Shown: positions 15,662-23,968, numbered from the stretch's first letter. The stretch is DNA of 24,200 nt from Clostridiales bacterium (GCA_012522615.1 JAAYKB010000048.1:1-24200); one strand, 5' to 3'. Made by a program: numbers and translations. Notes: generated from the letters alone by a model not told the origin.

Positions 15662-15703
15662 CGGCGGCATCTCCTTTCCATGGGTATATAATATGTAAGT
15701 AAT

Positions 15704-17623
15704 TTATTTTGTCCGTCCGAACTGCTTTTCAATCTCGTGCCTTGTCAGCTCGAAGCAAACCGGCCGTCCGTGCGGACATGTGCGTATATCACGGTTTTGC
15801 AAAACCCTTTGGGCAATTGCCATCAGCTCGGCAGGCTTGCTGATGTCCCCTGCCTTGACGGCCGCGCGGCAGGCCGAGGAATGATAGATCCAATCCAGCT
15901 TGTCCGCCGTTATCTCGCGCCGTCCCGAGGCAAATCCGCCGGCTATCTCCTGAATCAGCGAGGCGGCATCCTCCGAGTCAAGCATCATGGGAAGGGCGCG
16001 GACCAGCACGCTTCCGCCGAAATCCTCCGCCTCAAACCCCGCCTTGTTCAGGGTTTCTAGCTCGGGCAGCAGGGCGGCGTATTCCTCCCTGCTTAAAGGT
16101 ACGCTGACCGGCTCCAGAAGCATCTGGGCGTCGTTGTATCCTGAGGATATTAATTCCTCATATAGTATGCGCTCGTGCGCGGCATGCTTGTCAATCAAAA
16201 ACAGCGAGTCCTGGGTCTGGACAATGATGTATGTCGAGAACGCCTCCCCGATATAGGTAATCTGCGGGGCCTGGGTTTCGGCAGCTTCGTCCGGTTTCGG
16301 CGCGGCTTGCCCGATTGCCCCGGTCGTTTCCCGTTCTTTGGGCCTGTCCTCCGTTTCGTCCGTGTCACAGAATATATCGGGAATATTTACGGGGCGGTTG
16401 TACGGGATTTCGCCCCTGTCCCGCAGCAATGCGCCGCTGACCGCCGCAGGCTTGAAGCTGTCCGTTTGTCCCTGCGCCTGCCGGAAGGACGGCTTTGCCG
16501 GCGGCTCGGGTATATTCCTTTCCGCAAGCCCGGCCGCGGCAGCTCGGGCGGTCGGGGCTGTGCCCAGGTTTAGCCTTGTCTGGACCGGAGCCTCCGGCTC
16601 CTTTGCCGCCGGAATCTTCATCGGAACGGCAACCTTGTCGGTTTGCAAGGCAGATTTGACGGCGTGGTATACCGCGTCAAAGACGGGGCGTTCGTTTATA
16701 AACCGCACCTCGATTTTTGCGGGATGCACATTGACGTCAACCGTCTCAAATGGCAGCTCTATATGAAGCACGCAGGACGGGAATCTGCCTGTCATCATGA
16801 GTCCCTTGAAGGCCTGCTCCAAAGCCGCCATGGCCGTCCGCGTCTTGACATATCTTCGGTTTACAAAGAAGTGCTGCATGGTGCGGTTGGCGCGTCCGGA
16901 CGAGGGCTTGCAGACAAAGCCGTGAACACGGATTCCGTGAAGACTGTAATCGACAGGCAGCATGCCGGCCGAAAAATCGCGCCCGAAAACCGTGTAGATG
17001 CAGGATTGCAGCTTCCCGTCTCCGGGAGTCAAAAGCTCCTCCCTGCCGTCGCGGAGCAGCCTAAACGACACCTCGGGATGGGAAAGGGCGATGCAGTCGA
17101 CAACCGCGGCGACCGAATTTGCTTCGGTGACGTCCTTTTTAAGAAATTTCATGCGGGCCGGAACATTATAAAACAAATCCCGAACGATAATTGTCGTACC
17201 CTGCGGACAGGCGGCGTCCTCGATAAGTATCTCCTCCCCGCCCTCTATCAGATAGCGGGTCCCCGCCATCTCGCCGGCCGTTCGGGTCAGCAGCTCCACC
17301 CTTGCCACGGCGCATACCGAAGCCAGCGCCTCCCCGCGAAAGCCCAGCGTGCCTATCGAATCAAGGTCGTCGCTGCCATGAAGCTTGCTGGTCGCGTGCC
17401 GCATAAAGGCGGTCGGCACGTCCTCCCGTAATATGCCGCTTCCGTTGTCCGAAACCTTGATAAGCGACACTCCGCCGTTTTCAATCTCGACACAGACGGA
17501 CGAAGCGCCCGCGTCAATCGAGTTTTCAATAAGCTCTTTTACAACCGAGGAGGGGCGTTCAACCACCTCGCCCGCAGCGATCAGCTCGGCCGTGTGTCTG
17601 TCCAGCACATGAATATTTGCCAT
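15704..17623 (-). CDS. mutL: DNA mismatch repair endonuclease MutL
   Basis: Couples MutS mismatch recognition to strand incision. It has 639 residues. The N-terminal GHKL ATPase has KELIENSIDAGA (Glu30, Asn34), DNGSG (59-63) and GFRGEAL (94-100); a Pro/Ala-rich linker covers about 335-450. The C-terminal domain (about 455-639) carries the endonuclease motif DKHAAHERILYE (Asp478, His480, Glu484, Glu489), ACRAAVKAGD (585-593 region) and CPHGRP (616-621), so it is the incising type expected where no MutH exists. The usual Gln in the DQHA motif is Lys here. Start: ATG at 17623 behind AAGGAGG. It lies 27 nt after mutS. Confidence 0.97.
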   Translation of the reverse strand: MANIHVLDRHTAELIAAGEVVERPSSVVKELIENSIDAGASSVCVEIENGGVSLIKVSDNGSGILREDVPTAFMRHATSKLHGSDDLDSIGTLGFRGEALASVCAVARVELLTRTAGEMAGTRYLIEGGEEILIEDAACPQGTTIIVRDLFYNVPARMKFLKKDVTEANSVAAVVDCIALSHPEVSFRLLRDGREELLTPGDGKLQSCIYTVFGRDFSAGMLPVDYSLHGIRVHGFVCKPSSGRANRTMQHFFVNRRYVKTRTAMAALEQAFKGLMMTGRFPSCVLHIELPFETVDVNVHPAKIEVRFINERPVFDAVYHAVKSALQTDKVAVPMKIPAAKEPEAPVQTRLNLGTAPTARAAAAGLAERNIPEPPAKPSFRQAQGQTDSFKPAAVSGALLRDRGEIPYNRPVNIPDIFCDTDETEDRPKERETTGAIGQAAPKPDEAAETQAPQITYIGEAFSTYIIVQTQDSLFLIDKHAAHERILYEELISSGYNDAQMLLEPVSVPLSREEYAALLPELETLNKAGFEAEDFGGSVLVRALPMMLDSEDAASLIQEIAGGFASGRREITADKLDWIYHSSACRAAVKAGDISKPAELMAIAQRVLQNRDIRTCPHGRPVCFELTRHEIEKQFGRTK

Positions 17624-17650
17624 ACGCCCGCCTCCTTTTTAAATATATCT

Positions 17651-20266
17651 TCAATATTTAGACGCCAGCTTTGTAAGCCGGTAGAGCGTCTGCATGGATT
17701 CAATCGGGGTCAGGGTGTTCACGTCTATATCCTTTAACATGCGTATAATCTCGTTGTCGCCCGCCGGAAGCAGGGAGAGCTGTCCGTCATCCTCTTCAAA
17801 GCGGTCCTCGTCAACCGGACAGGACGGGGCGGACGGTTCCCCCTCGCTAAGCTGTTTCAGTATCTCCTTTGCGCGGGAAACCACATGGTCGGGGATGCCG
17901 GCAAGCTTTGCCACCTCGACGCCGTAGCTTTTGTCGGCCGGGCCGCGTACGATACGGCGCAGAAAGGTGATATCGTCCCCGCGCTTTTTCACCGCGATAT
18001 TGTAGTTTTTCACTCCGTCAAGCTCGTTTTCAATCGAGGTCAGCTCATGGTAGTGGGTTGCAAACAGGGTTTTCGCCCCAATCTTCTTTGCAACATATTC
18101 CAGAACCGCCCGCGCAATGCTCATCCCGTCAAAGGTGGAGGTTCCGCGCCCGATCTCGTCAAAGACGATAAGGCTTTTTGAAGTGGCATTTTTGAGGATA
18201 TAGGCCACCTCGCTCATTTCCACCATAAAGGTCGACTGACCCGACGACAGGTCGTCGGACGCCCCGACACGTGTAAAGATGCTGTCGATAATACCTATGG
18301 TCGCGTTTTCCGCCGGAACAAAGCTGCCTATCTGGGCCATCAGAACTATCAGGGCGGTCTGCCGCATAAATGTGGACTTGCCCGCCATGTTGGGGCCGGT
18401 AATGATGGCAACCCGGTTTTCTCCGGTGTCCAGCAGGGTGTCGTTGGGCACAAAGGGCACGTCCATGATGGATTCGACAACCGGATGCCGCCCGTTGATG
18501 ATGGTTATGCCGCCCTTCATGTCGACGATAGGACGGGTGTATTTGTTGCGGACAGCGGTTTCGGCAAAGGAGCAGAGCACATCGAGACGGGCAACCGCCT
18601 GTGCCGTGGACTGGATCCGGTGCAGCTCGGCCGCCACCTTGAGGCGCACCTCGTTGAAGAGCCGGTATTCAAGGGCTATTACCCTGTCTTTTGCCCCCAG
18701 AACCCGGGTTTCAAGCTGTTTGAGCTCCTCGGTGATGTAGCGCTCGGTATTTGCAAGGGTCTGCTTGCGTATGTATGTATCCGGCACCTTATCGGCGGAC
18801 AAGCGGGATACCTCGATATAATAGCCGAATACCCGGTTGTACCCGACCTTCAGGGTTTTTATGCCGGTTTTCTCTTTTTCCTGCGCCTCTATTCGGGCGA
18901 TAATCCCCTTGCCGTCGGTCATTTCAAAGCGGAGTTGGTCGACCTCGCTGTTATAGCCCTCGCGTATCATGCCGCCCTCTCGGACCGAAAACGGGGGTTC
19001 GTCCACAATGGCGCTTTCGATAAGATTCCTGACATCCTCGAGGGGGTCGATCCCGTCCCGTATCTCGCACAAAAGGGCGGAGCCGACTTCTGACAGGCGC
19101 TGCTTTATCGGGGCAAGCCTGGTTATGGTCTGGGAGAGCGAGCGAAGCTCCCGAGCATTCGCACTGCCGTATACGATTCTGGTCATTATACGCTCGAGGT
19201 CATAGATGTCGCGCAGCATCCCGGTCACGTCGCCGCGCAGAATGGTATCCGACACAAGCTCGTCCACCGCGTTATGGCGGCGGCTTATCTGGGATATGTT
19301 CACAAGCGGCTGTTCAATCCAGCTGCGGATGAGCCGCTTGCCCATGGCAGTTTTGGTGTGGTCAAGCACCCCGAGCAGAGAACCCCGTTTCTCATTTGAA
19401 CGCATGGTTTCAAGCAGCTCGAGATTTCTCCGGGCGGTAAGGTCCAGCTTCATAAACTGGACGTCCGAATATATATCGAGGTCGGTGATACGCTCAAGCC
19501 CGCTCATCTGGGTGGCGTACAGATAATGCAGCGTGCAGCCCAGCGCGCGGACCGCCGAAAACTGGTCCTCGAGTCCAAGCTCCTTTAAATCCGATTTGCC
19601 GAAATGCCGCAGGATACGCTGTACCCCGCCCGCATATTCAAAGCCGTCGGGGTCGGGCAGCTGGGGCCGGACCCCAAGCCTCTCCACAATAAAGGAGGAT
19701 ATGGTCTGCTGCTCGGCGGCGGCGTCGTTGTACAGGATCTCGCTCGGCATAAAGCGTCCGAGCTCGTTTGTCACCCTGAGGGCGACATCCTGTCCGGTAA
19801 TATGGGTAAGGTGGACTTCGCCCGTGGAGCAGTCGGTAAAGCATACGCCCGCGTCGGCCGCACCGTCGCTGACAAAGATAACGCAGAGGTAGTTGTTGCG
19901 CCCCTCGTCCAGCATGCTGCCCTCAATCACCGTGCCGGGCGTTATCACTCGGATTACTTCCCGTTTTACAAGTCCCTGGGCGGTTGCCGGGTCCTCGACC
20001 TGCTCGCAGATTGCCACCTTGTAGCCGCGCGAGACCAGACGGGCGATATAGCCCTCGCAGCTGTGGAAGGGCACGCCGCACATCGGCGCGCGTTCCTCCT
20101 GACCGCAGTCGCGGCCGGTCAAAACCAGCTCGAGCTCCTGGGATACCAGCTTTGCGTCGTCAAAAAACATCTCGTAAAAATCGCCCAGCCTGAAAAACAG
20201 GATACAGTCCTTGTGCTGCTCCTTTATTTCAAGGTACTGCTTCATCATCGGCGTTAGATTTTCCAT
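17651..20266 (-). CDS. mutS: DNA mismatch repair protein MutS
   Basis: Recognises mismatches and small loops and recruits MutL. About 871 residues, typical of MutS1. The N-terminal mismatch-binding GDFYEMF places the wedging Phe30 and Glu32. Connector, lever and clamp regions follow (for example YIRKQTLANTERYITEEL), then the ATPase with Walker A GPNMAGKS (624-631), the SSGQSTFMVEM signature, Walker B LIVFDEIGRGTSTFDG and the ATHYHEL switch. Start: ATG at 20266 with AAGGTGG upstream, spaced 7 nt; a TTG seven codons earlier is less likely. The C-terminal end (MLKDIDVNTLTPIESM) is the usual MutS tail. Confidence 0.98.
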   Translation of the reverse strand: MENLTPMMKQYLEIKEQHKDCILFFRLGDFYEMFFDDAKLVSQELELVLTGRDCGQEERAPMCGVPFHSCEGYIARLVSRGYKVAICEQVEDPATAQGLVKREVIRVITPGTVIEGSMLDEGRNNYLCVIFVSDGAADAGVCFTDCSTGEVHLTHITGQDVALRVTNELGRFMPSEILYNDAAAEQQTISSFIVERLGVRPQLPDPDGFEYAGGVQRILRHFGKSDLKELGLEDQFSAVRALGCTLHYLYATQMSGLERITDLDIYSDVQFMKLDLTARRNLELLETMRSNEKRGSLLGVLDHTKTAMGKRLIRSWIEQPLVNISQISRRHNAVDELVSDTILRGDVTGMLRDIYDLERIMTRIVYGSANARELRSLSQTITRLAPIKQRLSEVGSALLCEIRDGIDPLEDVRNLIESAIVDEPPFSVREGGMIREGYNSEVDQLRFEMTDGKGIIARIEAQEKEKTGIKTLKVGYNRVFGYYIEVSRLSADKVPDTYIRKQTLANTERYITEELKQLETRVLGAKDRVIALEYRLFNEVRLKVAAELHRIQSTAQAVARLDVLCSFAETAVRNKYTRPIVDMKGGITIINGRHPVVESIMDVPFVPNDTLLDTGENRVAIITGPNMAGKSTFMRQTALIVLMAQIGSFVPAENATIGIIDSIFTRVGASDDLSSGQSTFMVEMSEVAYILKNATSKSLIVFDEIGRGTSTFDGMSIARAVLEYVAKKIGAKTLFATHYHELTSIENELDGVKNYNIAVKKRGDDITFLRRIVRGPADKSYGVEVAKLAGIPDHVVSRAKEILKQLSEGEPSAPSCPVDEDRFEEDDGQLSLLPAGDNEIIRMLKDIDVNTLTPIESMQTLYRLTKLASKY

Positions 20267-20314
20267 GCTATCCCACCTTGTTTTCAATCCCGTCGGGGCA
20301 GGTGTTCCGTATTA

Positions 20315-20719
20315 TCAGTGGCAGCCAGAGCAGCCCTCGCAGCCGCCGGCGCATCCCGATTCCTCGACCGAATCGGGGTCCTCGCCCTGTGCCGAAACGG
20401 TCAGGATGGTAATCATGCTTTTGAGAAGGCGGTCCAGTTCGGACTTTGCCTGCTGGTATGCCTGCATGCTTTTATTCTCCATCATTTTGGCGTAGATATC
20501 TCGGATTTCTTTATCCAGCGCCTGAATCTTCTGGTCGTCCTTTTCCTCTTTTGACATCTCGTTGTTCAGCGCGACCCGCTTGAGACTAAACTCTCCGATA
20601 AGGCTTTGCAGCGCCTCGTCCTGGTCGGCGGCCGACTCTGCCAGCTGTGCGCGCAGAAAACGCTGGTCGTTCTGAAGTTCAAAAGCAAGCTCGCGGGTCA
20701 TTTCAAGTATTGTATCCAT
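20315..20719 (-). CDS. ymcA: YlbF/YmcA (RicA-like) family protein with Cys tail
   Basis: A small, mostly helical protein of 134 residues. In B. subtilis the RicA(YmcA)-RicF(YlbF)-RicT complex carries Fe-S clusters and promotes RNase Y maturation of selected mRNAs. The helical region (about 1-108) has the family's repeated Gln/Lys/Glu helices (MQAYQQAKSELDRLL). The tail SGCAGGCEGCSGCH holds Cys123, 127, 130 and 133 (CX3CX2CX2C), fitting a metal or Fe-S ligand set. Position between miaB and mutS is the same as ymcA in B. subtilis (ymcB-ymcA-cotE-mutS-mutL), so YmcA is preferred over YlbF; cotE is absent. Start: ATG at 20719 behind GAAAGGAAA. Confidence 0.85.
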   Translation of the reverse strand: MDTILEMTRELAFELQNDQRFLRAQLAESAADQDEALQSLIGEFSLKRVALNNEMSKEEKDDQKIQALDKEIRDIYAKMMENKSMQAYQQAKSELDRLLKSMITILTVSAQGEDPDSVEESGCAGGCEGCSGCH

Positions 20720-20750
20720 GTTTTTTCCTTTCTTCGGGCTTTAATATTGT

Positions 20751-22169
20751 CTATAAAATTTCGGTAATCCTGCCGGTCAAAATCCAGCTTCTCGCGCCGG
20801 TTATCTCCACCATGGCAAATCTGCCTACCGCGTCGGGGCCGCCCTCAACCCTCACCACAATGTTTTCTGACAGCCTTGCCTCGAGAAAGCCGTCTCCCGC
20901 GCCTTCGATAAGGGCGCGGCGGGTTTTGCCCACCATTGAAGCCGAATGTGCGGCGGCAATCTCCTCCTGCAGGTCGGTCATCTCCTTGAACCACGCCGTT
21001 TTTTCCTCCATCGGGACGGGGTCGTCAAGACGGGACGCCGGGGTTCCCTTTCGCGGGGAATATATAAAGGTAAAAAGTGAGGTGAAGCCGACGCGGCGTA
21101 TGAGGTCGAGGGTCCGGTCAAAGTCCTCCCGTGTCTCGCCGGGGAAGCCGACAATCACGTCGCTTGTAAAGGATATTCCCGGAATCGCGCTTCGGGCGTA
21201 TTCGATAAGCTCAAGATACTGCTCGCGGGTGTAGCCCCGGTTCATGGCCTTTAAGATGCGGTTGCTTCCCGACTGGAAGGGCAGGTGAAAATGGCGCGCC
21301 ACCTTTTCACACCGGGCTATGGTATCGAACAGGCGTTTTGTGGCGTCCTTGGGATGGGAGGTCATAAACCTTATGAGAAAATCGCCGGGAATATCGTTTA
21401 TCCTGCTTAACAGCTCGGGGAAGTCCACGCCGTGCGCCGCGTCGCGTCCGTAGGAGTTGACGTTTTGTCCGAGCAGGGTAATCTCGCGGTATCCGTCCCG
21501 CACAAGTCCCCGCGCCTCGTCAAGAATCCGGTCGGGATCGCGGCTGCGCTCCCTGCCGCGCACATAGGGGACAATGCAATAGGTGCAGAAGTTGTTGCAG
21601 CCGTACATGACCGACAGCCATGCCTTGAATTTTCCGTCGCGCTGTACCGGAATGTCCTCTACTATGGCGCCCTCATGGTCGGGGGTTTCAAAAACCCGCT
21701 TTTGTCCCATCAGGGCGTTGTAAAGAAGCTCGGGGAAACGGTGGAGCACATGGGTCCCGAAAACCAGACCGACAAAGGGATAGCTGTTTTTTATCTTTTG
21801 GGCCACATGCTCCTGCTGCACCATACAGCCGCAAAGGGCAATCAAGGTGTGGGGGCGGCGGTTCTTGATGCTTTTGAGCGCCCCGACATTCCCGAACACC
21901 CTGTCCTCGGCGTGCTCCCGAACCGCGCAGGTGTTGAAAAGAATCAAATCCGCCTGTTCGGGGTCCTCGGTGAAGCCGAATCCCATCTGTGCCAGCATGC
22001 CCTTGATATGCTCGGAATCCGATACATTCTGCTGGCAGCCGTAGGTGCGGACATGGGCCAAGGGGAGGCTTATGTCCCCGCCCGGACGGGATTGGTAAAA
22101 GGCGCGGATCCGCTCGATGTATTGTCCGGTATCCAGTTTTGCGAGCGTGTCCTTTGGTGTTTTTTGCAT
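20751..22169 (-). CDS. miaB: tRNA-2-methylthio-N6-dimethylallyladenosine synthase MiaB
   Basis: Radical-SAM methylthiotransferase that converts i6A37 of tRNA to ms2i6A, acting on the product of MiaA encoded downstream. About 472 residues. The N-terminal UPF0004 domain has the auxiliary-cluster cysteines Cys45 (TYGCQQN), Cys81 (NTCAVRE) and Cys115 (LCGCM). The radical-SAM motif is GCNNFCTYC (Cys191, 195, 198) followed by IVPYVRGRERSR. A TRAM-type RNA-binding region ends the protein (about 410-472). The sequence YGCQQNVSDSE is the bacterial MiaB form rather than RimO or MtaB. Start: ATG at 22169 with GGAAAGGA upstream; the open frame continues 23 codons further without a better start. First gene of the minus-strand block. 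Confidence 0.96.
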   Translation of the reverse strand: MQKTPKDTLAKLDTGQYIERIRAFYQSRPGGDISLPLAHVRTYGCQQNVSDSEHIKGMLAQMGFGFTEDPEQADLILFNTCAVREHAEDRVFGNVGALKSIKNRRPHTLIALCGCMVQQEHVAQKIKNSYPFVGLVFGTHVLHRFPELLYNALMGQKRVFETPDHEGAIVEDIPVQRDGKFKAWLSVMYGCNNFCTYCIVPYVRGRERSRDPDRILDEARGLVRDGYREITLLGQNVNSYGRDAAHGVDFPELLSRINDIPGDFLIRFMTSHPKDATKRLFDTIARCEKVARHFHLPFQSGSNRILKAMNRGYTREQYLELIEYARSAIPGISFTSDVIVGFPGETREDFDRTLDLIRRVGFTSLFTFIYSPRKGTPASRLDDPVPMEEKTAWFKEMTDLQEEIAAAHSASMVGKTRRALIEGAGDGFLEARLSENIVVRVEGGPDAVGRFAMVEITGARSWILTGRITEIL

Positions 22170-22288
22170 CTGTGGTATCCTTTCCGGCCTTTCCTGTTTT
22201 TCACATATAGATATCCGAAAGGCGCCGCGGATATGCAACCGCTTTGCGGAAGATCATATCTATTTTTAATATAACGCGGTATTTCTAT

Positions 22289-22317
22289 ACTATACCAAAA
22301 ATTACGCCTTTTTTCAA
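22289..22317 (-). promoter_or_regulatory. Sigma-A promoter upstream of miaB
   Basis: On the minus strand -35 TTGAAA (22317-22312), a 17-bp spacer and -10 TATAGT (22294-22289), about 115 nt upstream of the miaB start. A short inverted repeat, AACCT (22316-22320) and AGGTT (22327-22331), touches the upstream edge of the -35 and could bind a regulator. This is the only convincing promoter found for the twelve-gene block down to rluD. Confidence 0.7.
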
Positions 22318-22559
22318 CCTAAAAAGAGGTTTTGTCAAGAGATTTCAAAGGGGCGGCAGACTGACCCTGCCGTGCGGAACGGCCGGAGATTCGGGGGCGG
22401 GTGGAGCAGTCAAAACAAGGTAGGGTTGTTTTCCTTTTTAATCCGCAAATATTATTTTGTCACGGCTTTCCGGACAGATTTTCGGTATTGACCGGGTCGG
22501 ATAAGGAAATTTTACCTCTTGTTTTTTCCTGCTGCGACTGAATCTTATCACAGCCGGGG
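22318..22559. other. Non-coding stretch between the miaB promoter and the repeat array
   Basis: No credible gene seen on either strand. It holds a GC-rich patch with short dyads (for example GGCAG and CTGCC around 22355-22371). AAAACAA (22412-22418) and TTGTTTT (22426-22432) form a weak A/T hairpin followed on the plus strand by CCTTTTT. I recognise no known structured RNA. Confidence 0.5.
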
Positions 22560-22716
22560 TAGTGAGGTGCAAGTGAGGGGTGCAAAATTTTTTTAAAAAA
22601 TTTTTGGCTTTTTTCGGCTTCAGGTAGTGAGCTGCCAGTGAGGGGGGGTAGTGAGGTGCTAGTGAGTATGTGTAGTGAGGCGGTAGTGAGGGGGGTGATT
22701 TTTTCAAAAAATTTTT
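22560..22716. repeat. Composite tandem repeat: TAGTGAG half-units at alternating 11 and 13 bp (24-bp period)
   Basis: Eight NAGTGAG half-units are visible: 22560, 22571, then 22625, 22636, 22649, 22660, 22673 and 22684. Within each pair the spacing is 11 bp; between the last three pairs it is 13, so pairs recur every 24 bp. Typical half-unit: TAGTGAGGTGC. The first pair is set apart by an A/T palindromic segment, T7-A6-T5 (22588-22605), and a near-copy, T6-C-A6-T5 (22699-22716), follows the last pair, so the whole array-plus-A/T module seems duplicated. No spacers of CRISPR type and no plausible gene; an open frame across it on the minus strand translates the repeat into low-complexity peptide. 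Confidence 0.8.
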
Positions 22717-22752
22717 ATTCTTCCGAAAATTTAATCGGGAGGGCGGGGGCGC

Positions 22753-22788
22753 AAAAAAATCCCGCCCGAAAAACGGGCAGGATTTTTT
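22753..22788 (-). terminator. Rho-independent terminator of the methyltransferase gene
   Basis: AAAAAATCCCGCCCG (22754-22768) and CGGGCAGGATTTTTT (22774-22788) form a 15-position stem with one mismatch around a 5-nt A loop. The minus-strand reading ends in seven T, just downstream of the methyltransferase stop at 22806. The arm on the other side also ends in six T, so it can serve both strands. Confidence 0.88.
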
Positions 22789-22805
22789 GAAAATTTTCTT
22801 TTAGG

Positions 22806-23816
22806 CTATTCCTGATTGTCGTAAAATTCCTTCACGGCGGCAAAGAAGGCGTCTATATTCTCCCATTTTGAGAGGGGCGGGATGTCGCAGCCCGACGAGA
22901 TTAAGAAGTTCGGATATTTTGAGCATTCCTCCAGCAGGGACAGGGTGGCTTCACGTATGGATTCGGGGGTGCCGTTGCGGAACTGGTTTGCCGGGTCGAC
23001 ATTGCCCATGACAACCTTGTCGGAGGGTATGTGCGGAAGCATCTCGCTCATCTTGATTGCATTGCCGAAATGGAAGGCGGCAGCTCCGGTTGCGAGTATC
23101 GAGTCGATGGTTTTTATTGTCGAACCGCCGCAGTTGTGGTAGACAACGATAAAGCTGCTGTCCTGAACCGCATCGACGATACGCTTGATATAGGGGGATG
23201 AAAACTCCTCCGCAAGCGAGGGGGAAAGCAGACCCGCAAGAGGCTCGGCTATCACAACGCCGTTGGCGCCCACCGCTTTATATGCCTTGCAGTACTCGAT
23301 TATAAACGCGGTCGCCTTTTCCAGCACCAGATGAACCATATCGGGGTCCTCATAGCAGTAAATCATGGCTTGGCTGACATCCATCAGACGGCCGGCAAGC
23401 GAGAAGGAACCAATCACGCCCGCAAACACCGGACGGTCCTTTATCAGCTCGGTCGCCTTCTTTATCGCATCGACGTACAGACCGGTTCGTCCCTCTCCAA
23501 ACTCGGGAACCCGCAGCTCCTCGGCCTGCTCGTATGTCGATACTATACCCCCGAGCACGGTGGGCACTTCGTCCTCCGAAAAGCGTATCTTCGAGCCGAA
23601 GCACTCGGCCTCGACCGACAAATCCATCATGCTAACCGCGGCGGCGGCATCGGTGCGCTTGGCGACGATACTCATTCCCTCCGCCTGCAGGTTGCTGTCG
23701 GATATAAGGGTGGTGACGTTTATATCCATAATCTGAATCGAGGGGAAGGAAAGAACCGGCATCGGCTTCTTGCGCTTGGAATTCCTTATGTCTTCAAGCC
23801 ATTTATACATGTCCAT
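22806..23816 (-). CDS. MtaA/CmuA-type (UroD superfamily) methyltransferase
   Basis: TIM-barrel protein of about 336 residues in the uroporphyrinogen-decarboxylase superfamily. It has a zinc site typical of cobalamin-dependent methyltransferases such as MtaA, MtbA and CmuA: His227-x-Cys229 in VVYHNCGGS and Cys310 in SSGCDIPP. Those enzymes move methyl groups between a corrinoid protein and a thiol; the zinc triad argues against true UroD, which lacks it. Other family blocks are VIGSFSLAGRLM, GANGVVIAEPLAGLLSP and VVMGNVDPANQF. No corrinoid protein, substrate methyltransferase or reactivase gene is nearby, so substrate and acceptor are unknown. Start: ATG at 23816 behind AAGGTGG, with a second ATG at 23810. 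A TATAAT lies upstream (23880-23875) but its -35 is poor. The gene stands alone, with its own terminator, between two repeat arrays. Confidence 0.87.
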   Translation of the reverse strand: MDMYKWLEDIRNSKRKKPMPVLSFPSIQIMDINVTTLISDSNLQAEGMSIVAKRTDAAAAVSMMDLSVEAECFGSKIRFSEDEVPTVLGGIVSTYEQAEELRVPEFGEGRTGLYVDAIKKATELIKDRPVFAGVIGSFSLAGRLMDVSQAMIYCYEDPDMVHLVLEKATAFIIEYCKAYKAVGANGVVIAEPLAGLLSPSLAEEFSSPYIKRIVDAVQDSSFIVVYHNCGGSTIKTIDSILATGAAAFHFGNAIKMSEMLPHIPSDKVVMGNVDPANQFRNGTPESIREATLSLLEECSKYPNFLISSGCDIPPLSKWENIDAFFAAVKEFYDNQE

Positions 23817-23968
23817 CAGTATTTTCCACCTTTTCTTGCAGTATTGTATTTGGTTCAAAATCGGTATATTGTATATTATAGAAAGCTTTGGGCTTTAAGT
23901 ATTGAAAAAAATATTGATTTATTTAAAAATTATTTTATTTTTTGCAATCCCGCGCCGGAAAATCGCCC
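23817..23968. other. A/T-rich leader region upstream of the methyltransferase gene
   Basis: Strongly A/T-rich non-coding DNA. On the minus strand a TATAAT occurs at 23880-23875 with a weak AATACT at the -35 distance, and a GCTTT/AAAGC dyad lies at about 23883-23896. This probably contains the promoter of the methyltransferase gene, but I cannot fix it. Confidence 0.35.

Noticed and set aside
16510..16580. Repeat-like peptide RQAQGQTD in the MutL linker as an inserted mobile repeat
   Set aside because: It is a single short match in a low-conservation linker, with no DNA copy elsewhere in the window.
16643..17431. 262-codon plus-strand open frame opposite mutL
   Set aside because: Shadow of the MutL ATPase domain; no independent evidence.
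21432..22274. 280-codon plus-strand open frame opposite miaB
   Set aside because: Antisense to the conserved MiaB motifs; no recognisable protein features.
22438..22707. 89-codon minus-strand open frame through the TAGTGAG array
   Set aside because: Its N-terminal part is a translation of the DNA repeat and the rest is low-complexity basic peptide; no ribosome-binding site or family likeness.
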